In this document: piece by piece, positions 35,179 to 43,519 of the stretch
How positions within the stretch are numbered: the stretch's first letter is position 1
Layout: every line of letters begins with the position of its first letter
NCBI GenBank assembly: GCA_945878995.1
Contig: CAMCUN010000012.1
Coordinates: 1-64,000 of the forward strand
Direction: 5' to 3'
Source: Polaromonas sp. YR568
Lineage (GTDB): Bacteria; Pseudomonadota; Gammaproteobacteria; Burkholderiales; Burkholderiaceae_C
Length of the DNA stretch: 64,000 nt
Made by a program: the position numbers and the translations under genes
The notes under the pieces: generated by a model
Seen by the model: only the letters and a program-made list of their open reading frames with translations
The model's database searches: none
Told to the model about the DNA's origin: nothing

Positions 35179-35343
35179 ATGCCAAATCGGCAAGGCTCTG
35201 GCGGCAAAGCGGCCAGTGTGGCCCAACAACAGGGCGAAAAGGTTTCTATGCAAAAAAATGAAACCCGTCGCAACGATCAAAATCAAAGCGACAAAGACAA
35301 GCGAGCCCACACTGGCGCACCTAGAGGCAGAAAAAAGCACTGA
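35179..35343 (+). CDS. possible 54-aa basic, low-complexity small protein
   Basis: The frame starts at ATG 35179 and ends at TGA 35341-35343. The product is rich in Lys, Arg, Gln, Asn and Ser with an RGRKKH C-terminus and looks disordered. Support comes from context: a TTGACA/TATAAA promoter lies about 125 bp upstream and an intrinsic terminator begins 9 bp after the stop, so a transcript of roughly 300 nt is likely. It could equally be a non-coding RNA. I do not recognise a family. Confidence 0.4.
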   Translation: MPNRQGSGGKAASVAQQQGEKVSMQKNETRRNDQNQSDKDKRAHTGAPRGRKKH

Positions 35344-35351
35344 GCCCAGGC

Positions 35352-35387
35352 GAAAAAAAACCTCTTTGTTGAAAAAGAGGCCTTTTT
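35352..35387. terminator. bidirectional intrinsic terminator between the small frame and minE
   Basis: An A-run (35353-35360) precedes a hairpin, CCTCTTT (35361-35367) paired with AAAGAGG (35374-35380), followed by CCTTTTT. The A-run and T-run on opposite sides suit termination from both directions: the rightward small transcript and the leftward minCDE transcript. Confidence 0.75.
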
Positions 35388-35430
35388 AAAGGGGAAGTCA
35401 AAGAACTCTCGCTCTTGAGCACCGCAGCGC

Positions 35431-35694
35431 TTACTTGGCGTCGGGCAACTCGATTTTGACTTCCAGCACGTCCAGGTTGTCCTGGCGCTCCAGATTGACT
35501 TTGATGTCGTCTGGGTTGATTTTGATGTACTTGCAAATCACGGCCACCAGGTCGCGCTGCAACTGGGGCAGGTAGTCCGGTTGGTGGTTGCGGTTGCCTG
35601 TGCGCTCGTGCGCCAAGATAATTTGCAGGCGCTCTTTGGCAACACTGGCGGTTTTTTTCTTCTCGCCCAGAAGGAATGAGAGGAAAGAGGCCAT
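35431..35694 (-). CDS. minE: cell division topological specificity factor MinE
   Basis: This 87-aa MinE begins [23 protein letters not shown], with the membrane-targeting and anti-MinCD segment at the N-terminus, then ILAHERTG and the topological-specificity domain [18 protein letters not shown]. It stimulates MinD ATPase and drives pole-to-pole oscillation. Length matches the family (80-90 aa). It directly abuts the minD stop with no gap, as the third gene of a minC-minD-minE operon. Confidence 0.97.
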   Translation of the reverse strand: MASFLSFLLGEKKKTASVAKERLQIILAHERTGNRNHQPDYLPQLQRDLVAVICKYIKINPDDIKVNLERQDNLDVLEVKIELPDAK

Positions 35695-36510
35695 TTACTT
35701 GCCTCCGAACAGGCGTTTGAAAAAGCCTTGTTTTTGTGCTTCTGTGAAGCGCAAAGGCTTGTCTTCACCTAAAAAGCGGTCAATCACATCTTTGTAGGCT
35801 TCAGACACATCGCTGCCCTGCATGTGGATAGTGGGCAGGCCCTGGTTTGACGCTTGCAGCACGGTTTCAGACTCAGGGATCACACCAATGAGCTTGATGC
35901 GCAAGATGTCTTTAATGTCTTCAAGCGAGAGCATTTGGCCCTGGTCCACGCGGTTCGGGTTATAGCGCGTGATCAACAAGTGTTCTTTGACCGGCTCTGA
36001 GCCTTCAATGCCGCGCTTGGTTTTGCTTGACAGCATGCCCAAAATGCGGTCGGAGTCGCGCACCGACGAGACTTCGGGATTGGTCACGATCAAGGCCTCG
36101 TCGGCAAAGTGCATGGCCATCAATGCGCCGGTTTCAATGCCGGCGGGTGAATCGCACACCACATAGTCAAAACCCATTTCGCCCAAGTCTTTGAGCACAC
36201 GCTCTACGCCATCTTGGGTCAGGGCTTCTTTGTCACGTGTTTGCGAGGCGGCCAGCACAAAGAGGTTCTCACACTGCTTGTCTTTGATCAGCGCTTGATG
36301 CAAGTTGGCTTCGTTGTGGATGACGTTGATGAGGTCGTACACCACGCGCCGCTCGCAGCCCATGATCAGGTCGAGGTTGCGCAGGCCAACGTCAAAGTCG
36401 ATCACTGCTGTTTTAAAACCGCGCAAGGCCAAGCCGGCGGCAAAGCTGGCGCTGGTGGTGGTTTTGCCCACACCGCCTTTGCCGGAGGTCACCACAATGA
36501 TTCGTGCCAT
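35695..36510 (-). CDS. minD: septum site-determining ATPase MinD
   Basis: This 271-aa ParA/MinD-family ATPase has the deviant Walker A GKGGVGKTT (residues 10-18), the switch region VIDFDVGLRNLD, DSPAGIE, and the C-terminal amphipathic membrane-targeting helix ending in KQGFFKRLFGGK. With ATP it binds the membrane and recruits MinC and then MinE. The gene is in the standard minC-minD-minE order, 97 bp after minC. Confidence 0.97.
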   Translation of the reverse strand: MARIIVVTSGKGGVGKTTTSASFAAGLALRGFKTAVIDFDVGLRNLDLIMGCERRVVYDLINVIHNEANLHQALIKDKQCENLFVLAASQTRDKEALTQDGVERVLKDLGEMGFDYVVCDSPAGIETGALMAMHFADEALIVTNPEVSSVRDSDRILGMLSSKTKRGIEGSEPVKEHLLITRYNPNRVDQGQMLSLEDIKDILRIKLIGVIPESETVLQASNQGLPTIHMQGSDVSEAYKDVIDRFLGEDKPLRFTEAQKQGFFKRLFGGK

Positions 36511-36607
36511 GAGTGATAGTCTTTCTTCTTATTGCTGGTTCAATGAACAGGCGGGTTGAGTGTGTGTGTAACTGGTGCAAGTGAAGGGGCAACTGAGTTG
36601 GCTTGGG

Positions 36608-37411
36608 TCATGCCAGGGCCTCCATCACCAGTTTGTCGCCATCGCCGCTTGATTGCAGACTCACCATGGCGGGCTTGCCGCGCACATGGGCGGGCAGTGC
36701 CACGTCGCTGGTGCGGTAAATGCCAGCAATGGAAATCAGCTCGGCCTCCAGGCTAAGCGCAAAAATGCGTGCCTCGGTGTTGCCGCGCGCACCGGCCATG
36801 GCCTTGCCGCGCAGGGGGGCGTACACATGGATGTGGCCGTCGGCAATGACTTCAGCGCCCGCATTGACCATGGCCATGATCACCAGGTCGCGGCCGCGGG
36901 CATAGACCTGTTGGCCAGAGCGCAATGGTCGGCTGATGACCATGGCGCCCAGCGGTGCTTCAGGGGGCGTGGATACAGCCGCCGGTGCTGGAGAAGCCGC
37001 TGGGGACTCGGCTTGTGTTTGCTCGGCGGCTGGCGATGCGCTGGCCACCACGCGGGCATCTGGTGCGGGCAACAAGCCGCAGGCCAGACCGGCAGCCATG
37101 TGCTCCGGCGTGCCACCTCGCAGTGCGATGGCTTTGATTTTGTAGCTGGTCAGCAGTTGTAAAAGGGCTTTAAAGTCGATGGCATCTGCCGGCGCTGCGT
37201 TGCGTTTGGCGGCCGCAGTCAGCGGCGTGAGGTCGATCACCAGGGGGTCGTTGTCAAAAAAATCTGGAATATCACCAAAGCGCTGGGCCAGGTCTTGGGT
37301 CAGCACTTGCAGGTTGGCTGTCTTCAGCAGCAGGGCCACCAATGGCAGGTTGGCGCTCTTGATTTCAAAAGAGACAGGGGGTGAAGAAGGAGCCTGGTGG
37401 GCAGCAGTCAT
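36608..37411 (-). CDS. minC: septum formation inhibitor MinC
   Basis: This 267-aa FtsZ-assembly inhibitor has an N-terminal MinC_N domain (SFEIKSANLPLVALLLKTAN) and a C-terminal beta-helical domain (RSGQQVYARGRDLVIMAMVNAGAEVIADGHIHVYAPLRGKAMAG). An Ala/Pro/Glu linker of about 40 residues joins them. The start is ATG 37411; the frame upstream to 37489 lacks a better start. It is the first gene of the min operon. Confidence 0.96.
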   Translation of the reverse strand: MTAAHQAPSSPPVSFEIKSANLPLVALLLKTANLQVLTQDLAQRFGDIPDFFDNDPLVIDLTPLTAAAKRNAAPADAIDFKALLQLLTSYKIKAIALRGGTPEHMAAGLACGLLPAPDARVVASASPAAEQTQAESPAASPAPAAVSTPPEAPLGAMVISRPLRSGQQVYARGRDLVIMAMVNAGAEVIADGHIHVYAPLRGKAMAGARGNTEARIFALSLEAELISIAGIYRTSDVALPAHVRGKPAMVSLQSSGDGDKLVMEALA

Positions 37412-37727
37412 GAAAAGGTGTTCGAGGCGAAAGGTATGGACGGGTGTTCCGTTAGAGTTATAGGTATGAGCCTGCTCGAATTGAAGCAAATTTTAACAGT
37501 CAGACGCTGCCGCACAAGCGCCTTATTTCCCCTCTTTTAAGGACAAGGGGTGCAGCACAAACAAGCTGCCAGCCAATAAAAAGTAAACCAACCAGCGGGT
37601 TACCAAAGACAGGCATAAGCCCGCACACTGGCCACGACCTCGGCCCACGCGATTTGCCGTGCTTGCTGCACCGTCAAACAGTCACCCCCGTCAAAAAAGG
37701 CGATCAGCAGTGCCAGCTTGGGCGGGC

Positions 37728-37880
37728 TTATTCCAAATGCTGGGGCTGGTGCATGGGCAGCCAGCCGGTCCATAAAGGGCAGTGCCTGAGCACCCGGAAT
37801 ACAAAAAGACTGCGCACCACCCGCCACCAACTGGTTTCTTTCAACTCCTCGGCCAGCACTTCATTCTGGCTACCCAGGGC
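37728..37880 (-). pseudogene. probable C-terminal relic of cardiolipin synthase clsB
   Basis: In the 522-bp gap 37412-37933 the minus strand reads NEVLAEELKETSWWRVVRSL then FVFRVLRHCPLWTGWLPMH before a stop. I recognise this tail as resembling the C-terminus of ClsB-type phospholipase D proteins of Comamonadaceae, in which clsB normally follows the EEP-family gene, exactly the gene upstream here. No HKD motifs or upstream ClsB sequence remain. Another frame stays open to 37600 without recognisable features. The identification rests on memory of the family tail and should be taken as tentative. Confidence 0.35.
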
Positions 37881-37933
37881 CCAATGTGTTGTCATGGCTG
37901 GGGTGGCAGAGCCCGGGGGCCTTGTGGGGTGGT

Positions 37934-38764
37934 TTAAAGCACGATGTGCGCGGCCAGGGGGGCGTGGTCTGACAGGTGGGACCAAGGTTGACGAGGCAGC
38001 ACCACAGGCGAATAGGCCACGGCGTTGCGCACGTAAATGCGGTCCAGCTGCAGCAGCGGCATGCGCGCTGGAAAGGTGCGCGCAGGCCGACCGTTGGCTT
38101 TGACAAACACCTCATGCAGGCCCGCGCCTTTTTCCAGCAGAGCGTTGGCGCTGCGGCGCCAATCATTGAAGTCGCCCGCCACCACCACAGGCGCGTCGCT
38201 GGGCAGGTCTTGCCTGACCATGCGGCACAGCATGTTCATTTGCAGGCGCCGGTGGGCTTCCAGCAGGCCCAGGTGCACGCAAAAGGCATGCACCTGGCCG
38301 CGCCCCTCGGGCAATGCCAGTACGCAGTGAAGCAGGCCGCGCCGCTCTGGGCCGCGGATGGAAATATCGCAGTTTTCGGTGTGCGTGATGGGAAACTTGG
38401 ACAGCACGGCGTTGCCGTGGTGGCCGTCGGTGTAGACCGCGTTGCGGCCATAGGCGTACTGAGGCCAAATGCTGTCGGCCAAAAACTCGTAATGCGGTGT
38501 TTCTGGGTAGTTGTCCCAGCGCCCGGGGTGGGTGGTGTGACCGCCGGCCACCTCTTGCAGGAACACCACGTCAGCACCCACTTGGCGCACGGCTTCGCGC
38601 AGCTCATGGAGCATGAACTTGCGGTTGAACGCGGTAAAGCCTTTGTGGATGTTCACGGTGAGCACCTTGAACGAGAAGTCAGAAGTGGCAGGCGGTGGCT
38701 GGCCCAGCCGCACGGGTTTGAGGGCCAAGGCCTGGCCGGTTTTGTCATTGCGCTGGACGAGCAT
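37934..38764 (-). CDS. endonuclease/exonuclease/phosphatase family protein
   Basis: This 276-aa EEP-fold protein has TVNIHKGF near residue 34, the metal-binding Glu in [20 protein letters not shown] (catalytic Asp and Asn) and [11 protein letters not shown] (catalytic Asp-His) at the C-terminus. Such proteins are Mg-dependent phosphodiesterases or phosphatases; the variant encoded next to clsB is thought to relate to phospholipid metabolism. The usual clsB partner seems lost here. It is divergent from nnrU across a 216-bp gap. Confidence 0.9.
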   Translation of the reverse strand: MLVQRNDKTGQALALKPVRLGQPPPATSDFSFKVLTVNIHKGFTAFNRKFMLHELREAVRQVGADVVFLQEVAGGHTTHPGRWDNYPETPHYEFLADSIWPQYAYGRNAVYTDGHHGNAVLSKFPITHTENCDISIRGPERRGLLHCVLALPEGRGQVHAFCVHLGLLEAHRRLQMNMLCRMVRQDLPSDAPVVVAGDFNDWRRSANALLEKGAGLHEVFVKANGRPARTFPARMPLLQLDRIYVRNAVAYSPVVLPRQPWSHLSDHAPLAAHIVL

Positions 38765-38980
38765 GGATGTTGTGTGCGGCGACGCGGTGAAAGGCTGCGG
38801 TGATGCCTTGTTTGTACCGTGTCAAGTGCGACAAGCCGTGTAGGACGCAGAGCAAGCGGCCGCGCCCAGGCATCGCCAATCCCAGGACAAGCGGTTTATC
38901 TTTGATTGCTTTGAAGCTTTTCATGCGCTGGACAAAGCGCTTTCCTATACTGCATCTATTCACTCACAAGGACTTGAAAA

Positions 38981-39568
38981 ATGGCTTATCTGCTGGTTGG
39001 TTTGCTGCTGTTTTTGGGCGTCCACTCCTTGCGCATCTTCGCAGACGGCTGGCGTACACAGCAGGTAGCGCGCATCGGGCCTTTGCCTTGGAAGGGGCTG
39101 GTCAGCGTGCTCTCGCTGGCCGGCTTTGCGCTGCTGGTGTGGGGTTGGGGCATGGCCAGGCAAACGCCTGTGGTGCTGTGGCAGCCGCCCGTGGGCATGC
39201 GGCACGCCGCCTCGCTGCTGACCTTGCTGGCCTTTGTGCTGCTGGCCGCTGCTTACGTGCCGGGCAACGCCATCAAGGCGCGCTTTCACCACCCCATGGT
39301 GCTGGGCGTCAAAACCTGGGCCTTGGCGCATTTGCTGTCCAACGGAAGTGTGGCCCATGTGGTGCTCTTCGGGTCATTTTTGGCCTGGGGTGTGCTGCTG
39401 TTTATTGCTTCGCGCCGGCGTGACCGCCGCGAGGCCACGGTGTACGCACCCGGGCGCCTGGCGCCTACGCTGGTGACTGTGGTGGTGGGCGTGGCGGCCT
39501 GGGCCGTTTTTGCCTTTAAACTCCATGGGATGTGGATAGGCGTGAGGCCTTTTGGCGGCGCGATGTGA
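38981..39568 (+). CDS. NnrU family membrane protein
   Basis: This 195-aa inner-membrane protein has about six hydrophobic segments, beginning AYLLVGLLLFLGVHSLRIFAD, and the typical VLGVKTWALAHLLSNG block. NnrU was linked to nitric-oxide and nitrite metabolism in Rhodobacter, but its biochemical role is unsettled; distant similarity to isoprenylcysteine methyltransferase-like membrane enzymes has been noted. It is monocistronic, closed by a strong intrinsic terminator. Confidence 0.9.
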   Translation: MAYLLVGLLLFLGVHSLRIFADGWRTQQVARIGPLPWKGLVSVLSLAGFALLVWGWGMARQTPVVLWQPPVGMRHAASLLTLLAFVLLAAAYVPGNAIKARFHHPMVLGVKTWALAHLLSNGSVAHVVLFGSFLAWGVLLFIASRRRDRREATVYAPGRLAPTLVTVVVGVAAWAVFAFKLHGMWIGVRPFGGAM

Positions 39569-39602
39569 ATGGCGCCTAGTGAAGGGCGCTGGTTGAGCTG
39601 AC

Positions 39603-39646
39603 GCACGGGCCACCAGAAGGCGCCACCAAGGGCCCGTGCTGTTTTT
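39603..39646 (+). terminator. intrinsic terminator after nnrU
   Basis: GCACGGGCC (39603-39611) and GGCCCGTGC (39631-39639) form a perfect 9-bp stem around a 19-nt loop, followed by GTTTTT. It lies 35 bp after the nnrU stop, in the convergent gap with the Spy-like gene. Confidence 0.8.
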
Positions 39647-39686
39647 AAAGCCCGCGGGGTGTCAGCTCAAGGTGAGCCAAGCGGGT

Positions 39687-40274
39687 TCAGCTTTGACCTC
39701 TACCGCCGTGCATGCCGTGGCCGTGGCCGTGGCCGTGTCCGCGCGTTTTCATCATGCGGGCAGTTTCCGCATCAAAGACCTTTTGCTGCTCTGGGCTGAG
39801 TGCGGCGTACAAGGCTTTGGTGGCGTCGGCGCGGCGGTCCATGAAGGCGTTCATCTCTGATTGGTGCTGGGTGCGCATGGCTTTCATGCGCTCTAAGCGC
39901 TCGGGCGTGCTCAGCTGCGCCAAATCTTGGCCTGCTCCAGGCGCGGTATGGGGCGTGGGCCGTGCTTGCAGCACGCCTGTGAAGCCGGTCCAGGCCGCGT
40001 CTTGCGTGGGCGCCAGTTGCAGCTTGGCTTTGAGCTCTTGCAGGTGCTTGGCCTGCCGGGCTTGCATGCGTTCGTTCATGCGTTCGTTCATGTGGCCCGA
40101 GTGCCCAGCCTTGTCCCCGCCCTCATGGTGGCCCTGGTGCACGCCTTGGTGGGCTGGCCCAACGGGCATGGCGGGTGTGGTGCCAGTGGTTTGGGCCTGG
40201 GCGAGCAAGCTGGCCGTGCCCAGCAGCAGCATCAGGGTGTGGCGGCGAAAAGTAAAAGCGTGTCGTGGCGTCAT
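39687..40274 (-). CDS. Spy/CpxP-like periplasmic protein with His/Gly-rich tail
   Basis: This 195-aa protein has a signal peptide (RRHTLMLLLGTASLLAQAQ), a His-rich segment (HQGVHQGHHEGGDKAGHSGH), an all-helical LTxxQ-type core (LSPEQQKVFDAETARMM), and a C-terminal GHGHGHGHGMHGGRG tail. Spy-like proteins are periplasmic chaperones or metal-stress sensors. The His-rich ends and position directly after copZ-cueR suggest copper or zinc binding. The start is ATG 40274. Confidence 0.85.
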   Translation of the reverse strand: MTPRHAFTFRRHTLMLLLGTASLLAQAQTTGTTPAMPVGPAHQGVHQGHHEGGDKAGHSGHMNERMNERMQARQAKHLQELKAKLQLAPTQDAAWTGFTGVLQARPTPHTAPGAGQDLAQLSTPERLERMKAMRTQHQSEMNAFMDRRADATKALYAALSPEQQKVFDAETARMMKTRGHGHGHGHGMHGGRGQS

Positions 40275-40387
40275 GGTCTGTTCCTTGGGTGTCGGCAAGC
40301 CCTTGCTGGCCGTGCCTTCAGTGTCTGTCGCCCATGTGTCTGTCGCATGCGGGTGCGGTGAGTGGATGTAAAGATGGGGTGAAGGCT

Positions 40388-40798
40388 TCAGTGGCAAGCC
40401 GCGCTGCTTGGCTGGCCAGCGAGCGTGTCCAGAATCGGGCAATCAGGCCGCTCGTTGCCGCCGCAGCCCTCCATCAGGTGGGCCAGGGTGTGCTGCATGT
40501 CTTGCAAGGCCGCCACGCGCTGGCTGAGCTCGTCAAGGTGCTTTTGGGCAATGCGCTTGACCTTGGCGCTGGCGCGCTGCTTGTCTTTCCACAGGCCCAC
40601 CAGCTCGCCGATTTCGGCCATGGAAAAGCCCAGGTCGCGGGCGCGTTTGATGAAGCGCAGCACATGCACGTCGGCCGGGCTGTACTGGCGGTAGCCCTTG
40701 TCCGTGCGCTGTACGCGGCCCAGCAGCCCCAGCAGCTCGTAGTGCCTGACCATCTTGGCCGACACGCCCGACTGCTCGGCCGCCTGGCCGATGTTCAC
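40388..40798 (-). CDS. cueR: MerR-family copper-responsive regulator CueR
   Basis: This protein has a winged-helix MerR DNA-binding domain (NIGQAAEQSGVSAKMVRHYELLGLL), a dimerisation coiled coil, and the C-terminal metal loop CGGNERPDCPIL, whose two Cys fit Cu(I)-sensing CueR rather than HgR/ZntR proteins. I chose GTG 40798 (136 aa) because it puts NIGQAA at the start as in the family; a TTG at 40831 preceded by GAGGG is an alternative and would overlap copZ. It likely activates both copZ and copA promoters. Confidence 0.9.
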   Translation of the reverse strand: MNIGQAAEQSGVSAKMVRHYELLGLLGRVQRTDKGYRQYSPADVHVLRFIKRARDLGFSMAEIGELVGLWKDKQRASAKVKRIAQKHLDELSQRVAALQDMQHTLAHLMEGCGGNERPDCPILDTLAGQPSSAACH

Positions 40799-40823
40799 GG
40801 GCGCATCGCAAGGAGCAGAAATT

Positions 40824-41018
40824 TCAGGCAACTTGGTAGCCCTCGTTGGTGATGGCCTGGGCCAGGGCCAGTCGCGGGAGCCCGCTGTGCACCTGCACTT
40901 GCTTGGCGCTGCGGTCAATCTGGACTTGGGCTTGCGGGTCCAGGGCCAGTACGGCTTGGGTGATGGCGCGCTCGCAGTGGTTGCAGCTCATGCCGGTGAC
41001 GGTGAAATGCTGGTTCAT
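40824..41018 (-). CDS. copZ: copper chaperone CopZ (heavy-metal-associated domain)
   Basis: This 64-aa single HMA-domain protein has the metal-binding motif GMSCNHC at residues 9-15 in MNQHFTVTGMSCNHCERAI. It would carry Cu(I) in the cytoplasm and pass it to CopA. It is divergent from copA and upstream of cueR on the same strand, so CueR would be autoregulated through this promoter. Confidence 0.94.
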   Translation of the reverse strand: MNQHFTVTGMSCNHCERAITQAVLALDPQAQVQIDRSAKQVQVHSGLPRLALAQAITNEGYQVA

Positions 41019-41049
41019 CAAAGACCTTTGAGGTGTGTCAAACCAGCAT

Positions 41050-41080
41050 AGTCTCAAGCTTGCCACCATGGCAAGGTCAA
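41050..41080 (-). promoter_or_regulatory. CueR-type operator/promoter of copZ-cueR
   Basis: On the minus strand the -35 TTGACC (41080-41075) is followed by CTTGCCATGGTGGCAAG, an inverted repeat (plus-strand arms CTTGCC 41059-41064 and GGCAAG 41070-41075), and a weak -10 near 41055-41049. The 19-20 bp overlong spacer containing the palindrome is the MerR/CueR hallmark. Confidence 0.75.
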
Positions 41081-41129
41081 GCGGGGCCATGGGGCTGGCA
41101 TTTGACCGACGTCAACCCGCGCTCAAAAG

Positions 41130-41162
41130 CCTTGACCCTGACCCCGTGTCAAGGTTTAAGCT
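41130..41162 (+). promoter_or_regulatory. CueR-type operator/promoter of copA
   Basis: CCTTGAC (41130-41136) and GTCAAGG (41148-41154) form a perfect inverted repeat lying within a promoter with -35 TTGACC (41132-41137), a 19-bp spacer and -10 TAAGCT (41157-41162). The copA ATG begins 8 bp after the -10, so the copA mRNA may be leaderless or nearly so. Confidence 0.7.
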
Positions 41163-41169
41163 GACCTGC

Positions 41170-43458
41170 ATGAACCACCACGCTGACGCCTTGAATGCGC
41201 CTGCACCGCCCGACGAGCTCAGCCTGGACCTGGGCATAGACGGCATGACTTGTGCGTCTTGCGTGATGCGCGTGGAGCGGGCCATTCAAAAAGTGCCTGG
41301 CGTGCATTCAGCCAGCGTGAACTTGGCCACCGAGTCGGCGCGGGTGCGCATGCAGCCTTCTGCGGAAGCTGCGGCCTTGGTGCGCCGGGCGGTGCGCGAG
41401 GCCGGCTACGGCGTGCGCGAGCAAGTGCTGGCCGATGAGCTGGCCCCACCGCCTGCCTGGGCCGGCTTTGGGCCGGTGGCCTGGGGTCTGGCTTTGTCTT
41501 TGCCTTTGGTCTTGCCCATGCTGGCTGAACCCTTGGGCGTGCACTGGATGCTGCCTGCATGGTTGCAGTTTGCGCTGGCCACACCGGTCCAGTTTGTGTT
41601 GGGCGTGCACTTTTACCGGGCCGCTTGGTACGCGCTCAAGGCCGGCACGGGCAATATGGACCTGCTGGTGGCTGTGGGCACCTCGGCAGGTTGGGGCTTG
41701 TCGGTGTGGCTGTGGCTGACGGCCGAGCCGGGGCAGATGACGCACCTTTACTTTGAGGCCTCGGCCGTGGTCATCACCCTGGTGATGCTGGGCAAGTGGC
41801 TGGAGCTGCGCGCCAAGCGGCAAACCACCTCGGCCATACGCGCTTTGCATGCGCTGCGCCCGCCGCTGGCCCATGTGATGCTCAAGTCGGGCGAGACGGT
41901 GGATGTGCCCGTGTCCGAGGTTTTGTGTGGCGATGTCGTGGTGGTGATGCCGGGTGAGCGCATGCCGGTGGACGGCGAGCTCAGCGAGGGCCACACGCAG
42001 GTGGACGAGTCCATGCTCACCGGCGAGCCCTTGCCCGTGGCCAAGGCGCCTGGCGCGCTGCTCACGGGCGGCAGCATCAACGGCGACGGCCAAGTGCGCA
42101 TGCGCGTGACGGCCGTGGGCGCGGACACCGTGCTGGCCCGCATCATTGGCCTGGTGGAAGACGCGCAGGCTGGCAAGGCGCCCATTCAGCGTTTGGTGGA
42201 CCAGGTCTCGGCGGTGTTTGTGCCGGTGGTCATGCTGGTGGCGCTGGCCACCCTGGTGGGCTGGCTGTGGGCGGGTGAGTCGGTGGAGGTGGCGCTCATC
42301 CGCGCGGTGGCGGTGCTGGTGATTGCCTGCCCCTGCGCGTTGGGTTTGGCCACGCCGGTGGCCATCATGGCGGGCACCGGGGTGGCGGCGCGCCACGGCA
42401 TCCTCATCAAAGACGCGCAGGCGCTGGAGTTGGCGCACCAGGCGCGCGTGGTGGCTTTTGACAAGACGGGCACGCTCACCGTGGGCAGGCCGCGCTTGGT
42501 GGCGTTTGAGGTGCTGGCTGACGCTGCGCAGACTCAGGATGCGGCGGCTGCAGACGCCTTGGCCGTGGCGGCCAGCTTGCAAAGCGGCAGCGAACACCCC
42601 TTGGCCCGGGCGGTGGTGAATGCCGCCCGAGAGCAAGGTTTGAGCGTGGTTGCCGCGCAAGCGCTGCAGGCCGTGCCCGGGCGCGGCCTGCAGGGCCAGG
42701 TGGGCGGCCACAGCCATGCGATTGTCAGCCTGGCATGGCTGCAAGAGCTCGGTGTGCCGCTGGGCGGTTTGCAGCTTGCCGCCGAGCAGCAACAAGCGCA
42801 AGGTGCCACGGTGTCTGTGCTGCTCAGGCAAGAGCTGGCCTCGGCAGGCGCCAGTCCGCCAGCCCAGATGCAGGTGGTGGCCTTGATGGCCTTTGCCGAC
42901 GAGCCCAAGCCCGAGGCTCAAGCAGCCCTGGCGGCCTTGCGTGCGCGTGGCCTGCAGCTGCGCATGATTTCGGGTGACAACCGCGCAGCGGCTCTGGCCA
43001 TGGGCCAGCGCTTGGGGCTGGCGCCTGAGGAGGTGATGGCCGAGGTGTTGCCGGGCCAAAAGGCCGAGCGCGTGGCCGAGCTCAAAGCGGCTTTGAACGG
43101 CCACGGCGCGGTGGTGATGGTGGGCGACGGCGTGAACGACGCGCCTGCGCTCGCGGCCGCCGACGTGGGCATGGCCATGGGCACAGGCACCGACGTGGCC
43201 ATGCACGCGGCGGGCGTGACGCTGATGCGCGGCGACCTGGCCCTGGTGGCGGCGGCACTCGATATTTCGCACCGCACCGTCATCAAGATTCGGCAAAACC
43301 TGTTTTGGGCCTTTGCCTACAACGTGGCTGGCATCCCGCTGGCCGCGCTGGGCTACCCCAACCCGGTGGTGGCGGGCGCGGCCATGGCGCTGTCGAGTGT
43401 GAGCGTGATGGCCAATGCGCTCTTGCTCAAGCGCTGGCGGCCCAAGGCGAGCCGCTGA
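41170..43458 (+). CDS. copA: copper-exporting P1B-type ATPase CopA
   Basis: This 762-aa P-type ATPase has one N-terminal HMA domain (GMTCASC, near residue 25), eight membrane helices, the actuator TGEPLPV, the transport motif [11 protein letters not shown], the phosphorylation site DKTGTLT and the hinge [14 protein letters not shown] classes it as a Cu(I) exporter. The start is ATG 41170, inside a longer frame from 41035 that would cover both CueR-type operators. It is divergent from copZ-cueR. Confidence 0.95.
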   Translation: MNHHADALNAPAPPDELSLDLGIDGMTCASCVMRVERAIQKVPGVHSASVNLATESARVRMQPSAEAAALVRRAVREAGYGVREQVLADELAPPPAWAGFGPVAWGLALSLPLVLPMLAEPLGVHWMLPAWLQFALATPVQFVLGVHFYRAAWYALKAGTGNMDLLVAVGTSAGWGLSVWLWLTAEPGQMTHLYFEASAVVITLVMLGKWLELRAKRQTTSAIRALHALRPPLAHVMLKSGETVDVPVSEVLCGDVVVVMPGERMPVDGELSEGHTQVDESMLTGEPLPVAKAPGALLTGGSINGDGQVRMRVTAVGADTVLARIIGLVEDAQAGKAPIQRLVDQVSAVFVPVVMLVALATLVGWLWAGESVEVALIRAVAVLVIACPCALGLATPVAIMAGTGVAARHGILIKDAQALELAHQARVVAFDKTGTLTVGRPRLVAFEVLADAAQTQDAAAADALAVAASLQSGSEHPLARAVVNAAREQGLSVVAAQALQAVPGRGLQGQVGGHSHAIVSLAWLQELGVPLGGLQLAAEQQQAQGATVSVLLRQELASAGASPPAQMQVVALMAFADEPKPEAQAALAALRARGLQLRMISGDNRAAALAMGQRLGLAPEEVMAEVLPGQKAERVAELKAALNGHGAVVMVGDGVNDAPALAAADVGMAMGTGTDVAMHAAGVTLMRGDLALVAAALDISHRTVIKIRQNLFWAFAYNVAGIPLAALGYPNPVVAGAAMALSSVSVMANALLLKRWRPKASR

Positions 43459-43519
43459 ACCCAGAGTCTGGCGGGGCTGGCTGTGTCAAGCCCGCCCGCC
43501 AGCTCAGCCCGGTTCAGGC

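Noticed and set aside
35119-35340. Hydrophobic minus-strand frame of 73 codons
   Set aside because: Its Phe/Leu-rich stretches are the complement of Lys/Gln-rich codons on the other strand; no start signal, and the promoter and terminator context favours the plus strand.
41308-43296. Minus-strand open frame of 662 codons
   Set aside because: It is the antisense of copA, whose motifs are all intact; shadow composition, no domain.
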